Source of the DNA: a virus
Direction: 5' to 3' (one strand)
DNA: 30,471 bases
IMG/VR virus record: IMGVR_UViG_3300032177_000052
Span: 1 to 30,471 of that record
In this document: positions 22,887-29,265 of the stretch, one piece after another
Numbering within the stretch: the stretch's first letter is position 1
Layout: each line of letters opens with the position of its first letter
Position numbers and translations under genes: made by a program
Notes under the pieces: generated by a model
Seen by the model: the letters and a program-made list of their open reading frames with translations, nothing else
Database searches by the model: none
Told to the model about the DNA's origin: nothing

Positions 22887-25031
22887 ATGAAACGCTTCAT
22901 CGCCCTACTCGCCCTCATCTCCGGTATCGCCTACGCGGCGCCTCCGTCCATCCCGCCGTTCAAGACGAGCCAGGCCAACGTGGACACGCTGGTCAACCAA
23001 GCGGGCACACTTGGACCGGTCTTCACCCAGGGACTCGACCTCTCCGAGATCGCAACCCCGGCTACGCCCGGTGCGGGGAAGGTGCGCGTCTACGGCAAGA
23101 CCGACGACACGCTCTACTTCCTAAACTCAAGCGGAACTGAGAGCCAGGTCGGCTCAGGATCAGGCGAGAAGAACTACATCACGTCGCCGAACACGGCGGC
23201 GGGGTGGGGCCAGACTAGCGGCATCACTCTTGCGACGGTCACGACCAGCATACCTCGCCTCAACACGACGAAGACCGGAATCCTCTTTACGCGCTCGTCC
23301 GGCTCATCGGCCTTCGGCTACTACGCCTTCACGCTCGACGAGTCTGACTACAACAAGAAGCTCAAAGTCCAGTTCGACATGAAGCCGAACGGCTCCTACG
23401 TCGCCAGCGACCAGGAGGTCGATGTCTACTCCTGCACGGTGGCCTGGTCGTCGGGGACGTGCAGCGGGACCTCGACGCGGCTCCCGCTCTCGACCGATAG
23501 CTCATCGCTCAGTCTTCTCCCGAACCTCACAGGAACCTACCGGACGACGTTCGACTCGCCTGGCTCGGCGGCGAAGTTCATCCAACTCCAGCTCGGCCTC
23601 CACGCGGCGACCGCGTCCTCGGCCGTCGCCTACTCTGACATCATCGTCGGCCCCGGCACCGTGACGCAGGGGGCGGCGGTTAGCGAATGGACCTCCTACA
23701 CGCCAACGGTGGGGAGCTTCACGGGAACCGTGACAGGCAAGTGGCGCCGAGTCGGCGACAGTATGCAGGTCCGCATCTACGCTGCGTCCACGACTACAGT
23801 AGCTGGCACCCTCACCATACCAGTCCCTACTGGATACACGATTGATTCAAGCAAGGTCGCATTTTCTGGTGGAACCTACGGGGTTCTCGGTGTTGCTCAA
23901 GCGGTTGATCTAGGCAACGCCTTTTATTATGGCTCAGTCGCCTACAGTACCACGACCGCTGTCGTCATTTTAAATATTGCCACAGGCGGCGGCGCCCAGG
24001 TCGATGTTTGGAAGGCGGCTGTACCGTTCACTTGGGGGAACACGGACACTCTGAGTGCGGACTTCACCGTCCCCATCGCCGAGTGGGCCGGCTCCGGCAC
24101 CGTTAACGTCGTGCAGAACGATTTAACCTACTATTCTGCGGCTACGAATAGCGCCGGTAACTGGGTTGCAAACGCAACGCTTACCGCCATCCAAGGCCCT
24201 GGGGGCTCTCTCTGTGGGACTAACACCGTTGCCGGGGTTAGTTCTCAGTACACCATTACTCCAGCCTATCCGATCCCTGTCGGGACGAAGCCGGTCATGG
24301 AGCTAAGCGGCGATGGCATCCACTGGTCCCCAGCCCCTATGAACAACGCAGCCATTATAATTGAGGGACTGCGTTTTGACGGCACCAACTATTTTGGCGC
24401 TGGCGTTGGCTTGAATGCCACAGGTCAAATCATCGTCACCTTCGGTAAGTACGTTGGGGGCGCGACGACAGCATGGAGTACCGCCAACCCGTCTTACTGG
24501 CGTGTCAGCGTGGGCGCTCCAGGCCAAGCCGTCGGCTTCTCCAACGTCACCCAAACCGCCTCCGGCCTCGTCACCTCCGCCGGCCAGCTCCTCGGCACGA
24601 ACACGAACGACACGGCGAATGCGGGGAATGTCGGGGAGTTGTTGCAGTCTAAGGTACTTGTAGCCAGTGCCACGGCGCTAACGACTAACACAGCTAAAGA
24701 CGTAACAACTATCACGCTCACGGCGGGCGATTGGGACGTTTGGGGTTGGGTTGGTATCACCGGAACAACTGCCGTGATTGACATTTTAACCGCCAGTCTG
24801 AGCACAACCCTCAATACGCTCAGTGGAGCGGATACGGGCGGGAATACCCAGATTGTTCAATCATCAGCCATCATCGACCCAAACATTGTCGATGTTATTG
24901 TGGCGACACCGATGCTACCTGTAACGGTCGCTAACGGTGCGACAACAACATACCACCTGGTTACACGTGCTAGATTCGGTTCGGGAACCGCATCCGCTTA
25001 TGGTTGGTTACAAGCACGTCGTCGCCGCTAA
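22887..25031 (+). CDS. Large tail fibre / receptor-binding protein with N-terminal signal peptide
   Basis: I start this at ATG 22887, with AGGAG 7 bases upstream, rather than at an earlier in-frame ATG at 22821 that lies inside the previous gene. The product is 714 residues. The first 18 look like a signal peptide (MKRFIALLALISGIAYA, then APPSIPP). Residues ~115-265 resemble a carbohydrate-binding jelly roll (YYAFTLDESDYNKKLKVQF, ending AYSDIIVGPG). Next comes WTSYTPTVGSFTGTVTGKW RRVGDSM, a module frequent in phage fibres. The C-terminal ~110 residues carry DVTTITLTAGDWDVWGWVG and end YGWLQARRRR, also a recurrent fibre tip domain. Codon choice and GC content shift within the gene (see findings). 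It probably binds the host surface. Confidence 0.72.
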   Translation: MKRFIALLALISGIAYAAPPSIPPFKTSQANVDTLVNQAGTLGPVFTQGLDLSEIATPATPGAGKVRVYGKTDDTLYFLNSSGTESQVGSGSGEKNYITSPNTAAGWGQTSGITLATVTTSIPRLNTTKTGILFTRSSGSSAFGYYAFTLDESDYNKKLKVQFDMKPNGSYVASDQEVDVYSCTVAWSSGTCSGTSTRLPLSTDSSSLSLLPNLTGTYRTTFDSPGSAAKFIQLQLGLHAATASSAVAYSDIIVGPGTVTQGAAVSEWTSYTPTVGSFTGTVTGKWRRVGDSMQVRIYAASTTTVAGTLTIPVPTGYTIDSSKVAFSGGTYGVLGVAQAVDLGNAFYYGSVAYSTTTAVVILNIATGGGAQVDVWKAAVPFTWGNTDTLSADFTVPIAEWAGSGTVNVVQNDLTYYSAATNSAGNWVANATLTAIQGPGGSLCGTNTVAGVSSQYTITPAYPIPVGTKPVMELSGDGIHWSPAPMNNAAIIIEGLRFDGTNYFGAGVGLNATGQIIVTFGKYVGGATTAWSTANPSYWRVSVGAPGQAVGFSNVTQTASGLVTSAGQLLGTNTNDTANAGNVGELLQSKVLVASATALTTNTAKDVTTITLTAGDWDVWGWVGITGTTAVIDILTASLSTTLNTLSGADTGGNTQIVQSSAIIDPNIVDVIVATPMLPVTVANGATTTYHLVTRARFGSGTASAYGWLQARRRR

Positions 25032-25042
25032 AGGAGTCACGC

Positions 25043-25171
25043 ATGAAAGCTCTCTACATCGTCGTCGTCGTCGCCACCCTCACCGGCTGCCCCAAGAATG
25101 AGCCGGAGTGCGAGAAGTACGACAACGGCCTTTGCAAGGCAGCCATGCTGCCAGACGCGGACGACAAATGA
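25043..25171 (+). CDS. Small lipoprotein (42 residues), possible outer-membrane spanin
   Basis: ATG at 25043 with AAGGAG upstream. The protein MKALYIVVVVATLTGCPKNE... has a short charged start, a hydrophobic core and the lipobox LTGC, so it should be lipidated at Cys16 and sorted to a membrane. The mature part is only 27 residues with two further Cys. Tiny lipoproteins near endolysins are often o-spanins (Rz1-like), which fuse outer and inner membranes at lysis. Here the mature part is not Pro-rich as in classic Rz1, so this role is only possible. The next gene's start overlaps its stop (ATGA). Confidence 0.65.
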   Translation: MKALYIVVVVATLTGCPKNEPECEKYDNGLCKAAMLPDADDK

Positions 25172-26169
25172 CCAAGGCAGCCATCCTCGCACTGGCCTTG
25201 CTCTCCGGCTGCTCGTCCCTCAAGAAGGACAACGAGCCGAAGTCGCCTCCAAGGCTGTCGCACACGGTCACAGACCAGCTTGCGGCCTACAGGCCGCTCG
25301 TCGCGTCTGGCCTCGACGCGCACGGGCTCGCCGTGATGGGCGGCAGCATCGGAGACTCGGCCCTGTTCTCCTGCCTGGCTCGGGTCGGTGGCGCGGCGAC
25401 GTTCGACCCGGCGATCCTGATCGTCAACGGCCAGCCGATCCGCCACCCAGACATCACGCCCGCCGCCAGCTCGACGCCAGTCTCGAAGGACATGGTGAAC
25501 GGCATCCTGTGGTGCCTATGGGACGTGGCCCATAAAGGCGACAAGGCGCACGCCCTGGAACTGGTCCAGTCCATGGTCGCCTTCGGCCGAGCTCACCGTG
25601 ACCCGATCGCCGGCTGGTTCTTCTGCACGGACGAGGACCGCGCCAAGTATTCGATCTCCGACGAGGACTGGATCGGCAAGTGCCTCATGCCGCCGTCGAC
25701 CATCAAGGACATCTACCGGGTGCTCAAGTACGCGGGGGGCGCCTGCGATGACGACTGCCGGTTCTGGTCCGACGTCGGCCCGAACGTCCCGACGGACGGC
25801 ACTGGGTTCCAGCGCCACCTGGCGGTCCTGACCACGACCAGGAACGGCCTGCTGGACGGAGCCATCAACGACAACTCGCTGAAGCAGCTCGAGCTAGCCG
25901 CCCTGGCCCAGCCCAGGAACGCCTTGTACGTCGCTGCCTACCATCTGTACGGTGACGGCGCCCAGGAGGCGGCCTTCGACGGGCTCCTTGATTCCGCCCT
26001 TTTCCCGGCGTCGGTGTTGCCGACTGCGGCCAACTACTGCGCCGAGTATCTGTTCCAGAGGGACCAAGACCAGAGCGACTGGCAGCCGTGTCCGCCCGCG
26101 GCCGGGGCCGAAGGCAGGGGGATCGAGTGGGTGTTCGCTGCGACCCTGGCACTTGGAGTGGTCAAGTGA
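25168..26169 (+). CDS. Large phage lipoprotein, unknown function
   Basis: I choose ATG 25168, overlapping the previous stop, because it gives a clean lipoprotein signal: MTKAAILALALLSGCSSLKK with lipobox LSGC (Cys15). An upstream in-frame ATG at 25108 would bury it. The product is 333 residues. The mature domain is Cys-containing (SCLARV, WCLWDVAHKG, FFCTDED, GKCLMPP, ACDDDCRFW) and helical, with a C-terminal YCAEYLFQRDQDQSDWQPC segment and a short hydrophobic end. The many Cys may form disulphides in the periplasm. I do not recognise the family. Possible roles are lysis, superinfection exclusion or an envelope-associated lysis partner. Confidence 0.68.
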   Translation: MTKAAILALALLSGCSSLKKDNEPKSPPRLSHTVTDQLAAYRPLVASGLDAHGLAVMGGSIGDSALFSCLARVGGAATFDPAILIVNGQPIRHPDITPAASSTPVSKDMVNGILWCLWDVAHKGDKAHALELVQSMVAFGRAHRDPIAGWFFCTDEDRAKYSISDEDWIGKCLMPPSTIKDIYRVLKYAGGACDDDCRFWSDVGPNVPTDGTGFQRHLAVLTTTRNGLLDGAINDNSLKQLELAALAQPRNALYVAAYHLYGDGAQEAAFDGLLDSALFPASVLPTAANYCAEYLFQRDQDQSDWQPCPPAAGAEGRGIEWVFAATLALGVVK

Positions 26170-26600
26170 CGGTGGACCCGCAGCTAATGGAACTCATCGA
26201 AACCTTCGGCCCGATCTTCCTAGCGGCGGTCGGGTCGGTGCTGTCTGTGGTGTTCGGCGCCTTCATGTGGATCGGAGCCTACGTCTGGCGGCAGCACAAG
26301 CGTCGGATGGAGCTGATGGCTCGGTCGCTCGGCGACTTGGCGAAAGGCATAAAGGCAGCCGACGATGCCAACCGAGACGAGCACGGTAAGGTGTGGAGCG
26401 CGATCCAAGGGCTCAGGGCCGAGCTACAGCTCGCCAACCGAAATACCGAAGGTGTGAAGGCTGGGCTGCTGAAGGCCGAAGGCGCCCTGGACAACCACCG
26501 TGCGACCCTCTACGAGCACATCCAGCAGCTGGTTCGCATGGACAGCAAGTTTGAGGCCGTATTCAGATTCCTAGACGCACCGCGACGAGCAACAGACTAA
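26166..26600 (+). CDS. Single-span membrane protein with coiled-coil tail (spanin- or holin-like)
   Basis: GTG at 26166 overlaps the previous stop (GTGA), giving 144 residues. A longer start at 26088 would lie in the lipoprotein gene. Residues ~12-38 form one membrane segment (PIFLAAVGSVLSVVFGAFMW), followed by basic WRQHKRRM. The remaining ~100 residues are a charged helix, likely coiled coil (AKGIKAADDANRDEHGKVWS, KAGLLKAEGALDNHRATL). One N-terminal span plus a coiled coil is the layout of i-spanins, but also of other small phage membrane proteins. It belongs to the lysis region by position. Confidence 0.62.
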   Translation: MTVDPQLMELIETFGPIFLAAVGSVLSVVFGAFMWIGAYVWRQHKRRMELMARSLGDLAKGIKAADDANRDEHGKVWSAIQGLRAELQLANRNTEGVKAGLLKAEGALDNHRATLYEHIQQLVRMDSKFEAVFRFLDAPRRATD

Positions 26601-26614
26601 GGAGGGTAATGACC

Positions 26615-26983
26615 ATGGTTTTTCTCATCGTCTTCGTCCTCATGGGCTTGACCGAGATTGCCCTCGGCCAGACGTCTGTCGGCGGAATCGAGAAGACCTT
26701 CCTTGCGACCTTGCTCGACGGCGCCTTCGTCGCCAAGCTCATCCCGGTCGTGGTCGGCATCCAGATCATCCTCTACGGACTGGCCGAGGGTTTGACCCGT
26801 CTGTCGGTCATCACCAGTAACACCTGGGACAACAAGCTTGCCGGGTGGTTGTCGGACGCCTCCTGGGTCATGGGTGTCGTGATCGGTAAGTTCGGGTACT
26901 CTGTTCCTAAGCTGGTCATCGAAGAGAAGGCGCTGATCTCCGCCGAACCTGCGAAGCCGACGGAGCCACCGAAGAGTGCCTGA
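26615..26983 (+). CDS. Holin-like membrane protein
   Basis: Two in-frame ATGs, 26609 and 26615, follow a GGAGGG site that starts at 26601. The second has better spacing (9 versus 3 bases), so I start there: 122 residues. There are two or three membrane segments: VFLIVFVLMGLTEIALG, then FVAKLIPVVVGIQIILYGLA, and a weaker SWVMGVVIGKFGYS. The C-terminus is short, charged and Pro-rich (AEPAKPTEPPKSA). Small multi-span proteins just upstream of an endolysin are usually holins, which permeabilise the inner membrane. No named holin family was recognised. Confidence 0.58.
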   Translation: MVFLIVFVLMGLTEIALGQTSVGGIEKTFLATLLDGAFVAKLIPVVVGIQIILYGLAEGLTRLSVITSNTWDNKLAGWLSDASWVMGVVIGKFGYSVPKLVIEEKALISAEPAKPTEPPKSA

Positions 26984-26984
26984 C

Positions 26985-27260
26985 ATGAAACCCATCTCGA
27001 CCCTGGAGCTTGCCTCGACGGCCGTCTCACTCGTGAAGACGGCCACTGTCGTTCTGGTCCTCATGCTGCTGGAGTGGTCCAAGCTCAAGGAGCGCAGGGC
27101 TAAGGTCGAGGCCGCCAGCGCCGAGAACGACCTGGCCGTGGCCAAGGTCACAGCCGAGGTAAAGAACGATGGACGTACGGACGCGCAGGTGCTGGACGAG
27201 TTTCTGCACCATCACGGCCCTCCTGTGGACCCCACTGGCGTCAGCATCACTGGCCACTGA
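26985..27260 (+). CDS. Small membrane protein with coiled coil, possible i-spanin
   Basis: ATG 26985 lies 1 base after the previous stop; a GTG at 26976 would add 3 residues. The product is 91 residues. Residues ~8-30 form a membrane span (TAVSLVKTATVVLVLMLLEW). KLKERRAKVEAASAENDLAV follows as a charged helix. The C-terminal tail has FLHHHGPPVDPTG. One N-terminal span plus a helix resembles Rz-type i-spanins, though it is short. Its 3' end overlaps the next gene by 92 bases in a different frame, an arrangement known for spanin pairs. Confidence 0.58.
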   Translation: MKPISTLELASTAVSLVKTATVVLVLMLLEWSKLKERRAKVEAASAENDLAVAKVTAEVKNDGRTDAQVLDEFLHHHGPPVDPTGVSITGH

Positions 27261-27489
27261 CACCTGCTTCTCGCCCTACGAGATGAAGCAGCTCTCCACC
27301 GCGGTCACGGACCTTCAGGTGTGTCAGCGGTCGCTGAAGCTACGCGAGGACTTCATCACCGATCAGAAGATGGCCGGCCCCCCTCCCGAGTCGGCCTGGT
27401 GGCAGGAGCCCACCTTTGTCGTCGGCGGGGTGGTCGTCTCGCTCAGTTTCGGCCTGGCGGTTGGCCTACTCGTCGGAGCGAGGCACTGA
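27169..27489 (+). CDS. Small exported membrane protein (signal peptide plus C-terminal span)
   Basis: A 106-residue protein that starts inside the preceding gene in another frame (ATG 27169). Basic residues (DVRTRR) precede a hydrophobic stretch (FCTITALLWTPLASASLA) ending in AxA-type cleavage sites. A periplasmic part (residues ~30-80) has two Cys (DTCFSP, QVCQRS) and a helical SLKLREDFITDQKM. A clear C-terminal membrane segment (FVVGGVVVSLSFGLAVGLLV) ends in GARH. No lipobox precedes a Cys, so it is not a Rz1-type lipoprotein. It may be an unusual spanin-like or lysis-regulating protein. The function is inferred from place only. Confidence 0.6.
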   Translation: MDVRTRRCWTSFCTITALLWTPLASASLATDTCFSPYEMKQLSTAVTDLQVCQRSLKLREDFITDQKMAGPPPESAWWQEPTFVVGGVVVSLSFGLAVGLLVGARH

Positions 27490-27668
27490 TACCCTCAGAG
27501 GTAGACTCGCCGAGGGGCTCCCCCGGGATCGTCTCATGAGCCGGCAAAGGTCCTAGACCGCCCGCCGACGGCTCATCGACGGTTCACCCGGTCCAACATC
27601 GACTTCCACAGCCGGAGCTTCAGGGGCAAGTCCTCGGACCTCCGGCGACCCGTTAAGGAGCGCACCAG
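27490..27668 (+). promoter_or_regulatory. Gap before the endolysin gene with two inverted repeats
   Basis: No coding gene is seen here. Two perfect inverted repeats can form hairpins: ATGAGCCG at 27536-27543 with CGGCTCAT at 27569-27576 (25-base loop), and GCCGGAG at 27611-27617 with CTCCGGC at 27640-27646 (22-base loop). The endolysin ribosome site (TTAAGGAG) follows at once. Neither hairpin has a T tract, so they are not standard terminators. They could shape the leader of the endolysin message. Confidence 0.4.
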
Positions 27669-28277
27669 ATGACCACCCCATTTCCCGAGCTCTACCCAAA
27701 GGCTGACCAAAAGCACCTCGGCGCCTTGAAGGCCGTAGCCGACCTGAAACCTACGGGCGTCACGGTTCATTATACAGCAGACCGCGACCTCGACCGGGCA
27801 GTCCGGGCCCTTGCTGCGCGGGAGCTAGGCTACCACCTCATCATCGACCGCGCGGGCGCCGTGTTCCAGTTCGTCCCCTTCTCCAAGGGCGTCTGGCACG
27901 CGGGGAAAGCCATGTGGGGCTCGCTCTCGCCGAACCGGGCTCACATCGCCGTCTCGCTCGTCTCGTGGGGCGAGGTCGAGTGCCTGGCGCCTGGGGCCTT
28001 CCAGTCGTGGAACGCTCAGACCGTGCCGACCGACGAGGTCGTTCAGCGGCAAGTCGAGTGGTGGGACGCGGCGACGGCGGCGCAGGAGGCGGCGCTCCTC
28101 GAGGTTTTGGCCTGGGTGTGCGGACATGGTATAGACGTTTCCGCCATCTGCGGGCACGATGAGTGCGCCCTGCCGAAAGGTCGCAAGATCGACCCCGGTG
28201 GCGTGATCTCGATGACCATGCAGGAGTTGAGGAATGCAGTCAGAAGCCGCCTCGCCGCGCAGGCTCCGACCGGGTAG
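27669..28277 (+). CDS. Endolysin: N-acetylmuramoyl-L-alanine amidase (Amidase_2 type)
   Basis: A 202-residue single-domain enzyme of usual size. It cleaves the bond between muramic acid and the stem peptide of peptidoglycan. Visible family motifs are GVTVHYTA (zinc ligand His34), ELGYHLIIDRAG (Tyr55 in the position of the catalytic Tyr of T7 lysozyme), VWHAGKAMW, and ICGHDECALPKGRKIDPGG. The last has zinc ligands His163 and Asp175, and Lys173 in the K-x-D arrangement (K-x-C in T7 lysozyme). There is no signal peptide and no cell-wall binding domain, so release probably depends on a holin, fitting Gram-negative lysis. AAGGAG precedes the ATG. Its end overlaps the next gene by 44 bases. Confidence 0.9.
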   Translation: MTTPFPELYPKADQKHLGALKAVADLKPTGVTVHYTADRDLDRAVRALAARELGYHLIIDRAGAVFQFVPFSKGVWHAGKAMWGSLSPNRAHIAVSLVSWGEVECLAPGAFQSWNAQTVPTDEVVQRQVEWWDAATAAQEAALLEVLAWVCGHGIDVSAICGHDECALPKGRKIDPGGVISMTMQELRNAVRSRLAAQAPTG

Positions 28278-28602
28278 CGGTAAGACCTGGCGCTCGCCCG
28301 ACTACCTGTCCTTCGTCCGCGGCCGCCCGTGCGTGGTCACCGGCGAAGAAGGGGAGCGGGTGGTCGCCCACCACGTCCGCTGCCTGGGGGGCGGAGGCAT
28401 GGGTCTGAAGCCACCGGACTGGATGTGCCTGCCGATGACCTCCGACCAGCACGCGCAGCTCCACGCCCAAGGCGAGGCGTCCTACTGGCGGGAGCACGGC
28501 GAGGACCCGTTGGCCCTGATCGCCATGACCATGCTGGTCTACCTGGCCGCGCACCCCTCCGTGGAGCTGGTCGAGGCGCTGGGCCGGATAGTCGAGGCGT
28601 AG
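28234..28602 (+). CDS. HNH-type nuclease-like protein (DUF968/Ref-like), putative
   Basis: A 122-residue protein. The segment DYLSFVRGRPCVVTGEEGER, VVAHHVRC, then KPPDWMCLPMTSDQHAQLHA matches the pattern 'YL-F-R--PC--CG-----AHH-----G-G-KP-D---LP----HH--LH--G' of small phage HNH proteins related to the Ref/DUF968 group, which cut or bind DNA. The usual zinc CxxC reads CVVT here, so the second Cys is missing. The next expected ligand pair is also reduced, so zinc binding and activity are uncertain. GGAG lies 8 bases before the ATG, inside the amidase gene. Confidence 0.62.
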   Translation: MQSEAASPRRLRPGSGKTWRSPDYLSFVRGRPCVVTGEEGERVVAHHVRCLGGGGMGLKPPDWMCLPMTSDQHAQLHAQGEASYWREHGEDPLALIAMTMLVYLAAHPSVELVEALGRIVEA

Positions 28603-28610
28603 TGCCCTTG

Positions 28611-28644
28611 CGTCTTTACCTTTGGTCGTAGTAACGTCTTTACC
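28611..28644 (+). repeat. Two 10-base direct repeats before the ribbon-helix-helix gene (possible operator)
   Basis: CGTCTTTACC occurs at 28611-28620 and 28635-28644, with starts 24 bases apart. The second copy ends 1 base before the ATG at 28646. The gene lacks a visible Shine-Dalgarno site here. The spacing (about two helical turns) and the DNA-binding protein that follows suggest an operator for self-control. The reverse complement (GGTAAAGACG) also occurs at 3250-3259 and 11493-11502. Confidence 0.45.
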
Positions 28645-28645
28645 A

Positions 28646-28867
28646 ATGACTGAGCACAAGCGGACGCGCCTCATCAATTTCAAGGTCAACTCGGACGAGT
28701 ACGACCGCATCGAGAACCTGGCCCGTGAGCACGCTGGCGGGAACATCTCCGTCTGGCTCCGTCGTCGGGGGATGACCAAGTCGTCCTTCCCATCGAACTT
28801 CGTCCTCGTGGACGACACGGAGACGCATGGTGACGACGAGCAGGATTCCGCCGACGGCCACTCGTGA
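28646..28867 (+). CDS. Ribbon-helix-helix-like DNA-binding protein, putative regulator
   Basis: A 73-residue protein starting at ATG 28646 (an earlier TTG at 28622 is possible). RTRLINFKVNSDEYDRIENL followed by AREHAGGNISVWLRRRGM fits the ribbon-helix-helix fold of Arc/CopG/MobC-type proteins: a short beta strand with alternating residues, a helix, then a 'G-NIS-WLRR-' turn and second helix. The C-terminal ~30 residues are acidic and probably disordered. These proteins bind DNA as dimers at repeated short sites, and paired repeats lie just upstream. No Shine-Dalgarno is visible, so the start could be leaderless. It is coupled to the next gene by a GTGA overlap. Confidence 0.58.
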   Translation: MTEHKRTRLINFKVNSDEYDRIENLAREHAGGNISVWLRRRGMTKSSFPSNFVLVDDTETHGDDEQDSADGHS

Positions 28868-29265
28868 CGACAACGCGAGACATTGAGCGCAAGCAGGGCA
28901 TCGACCCGTCCAAGAACCCGAACGCCTTCCTCCAGACGCTGGGCGAGAACTTCCCCTACGAGGACACGACCCACGAAAAGGTGTACGACCTGCCAGAGGT
29001 CAAGGGGTGCGTGACGCCCGACGGCTACGTGTCCATCCATTGGGACGGCGACGTTGTTCCGTGCTGTAAGTGCTTTGGCAAGCAGCACGTCTTCGGCAAC
29101 CTGTTCGACTCGACCATGGACCAGATCGTGGATGGGCGAGCGCGGCGGGAGTTCCTGGCGAAGATGCCCACGGGCAAGAACTACATCTGCCGCTTCTGCC
29201 AGGTGCCGAACCCGCACCAGATCCACGAGAAGCTGGTCGCGTGGAAGGAGGCGCAGGCAACGTGA
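28864..29265 (+). CDS. Stand-alone SPASM-like iron-sulfur domain protein
   Basis: A 133-residue protein (GTG start overlapping the previous stop). Residues ~47-115 read as the C-terminal SPASM domain of radical SAM proteins: GCVTPDGYVSIHWDGDVVPC, then CFGKQHVFGNLF, DSTMDQIVDGRARREFL and YICRFCQVPNP. Cys49, 67, 68, 70, 109 and 112 are present, enough for one 4Fe-4S cluster. The second-cluster Cys after 112 are absent. There is no radical SAM CxxxCxxC motif and no room for the barrel. SPASM domains normally bind auxiliary clusters and position peptide or sugar substrates. Here it stands between a DNA-binding protein and a glycosyltransferase, all coupled. The fold call is good; the role is unknown. 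Confidence 0.75.
   Translation: MTTTRDIERKQGIDPSKNPNAFLQTLGENFPYEDTTHEKVYDLPEVKGCVTPDGYVSIHWDGDVVPCCKCFGKQHVFGNLFDSTMDQIVDGRARREFLAKMPTGKNYICRFCQVPNPHQIHEKLVAWKEAQAT

Noticed and set aside
27486-27600. tRNA-like stretch (TCAGAGGTAGACTC followed by GGTTCACCC)
   Set aside because: No matching acceptor stem, D stem or T stem could be drawn, and the distances do not fit a cloverleaf.
29070-29261. Earlier in-frame start for the glycosyltransferase
   Set aside because: It overlaps the whole SPASM C-terminus; GTG 29262 overlaps the preceding stop and gives the expected N-terminal strand of a GT-B enzyme.
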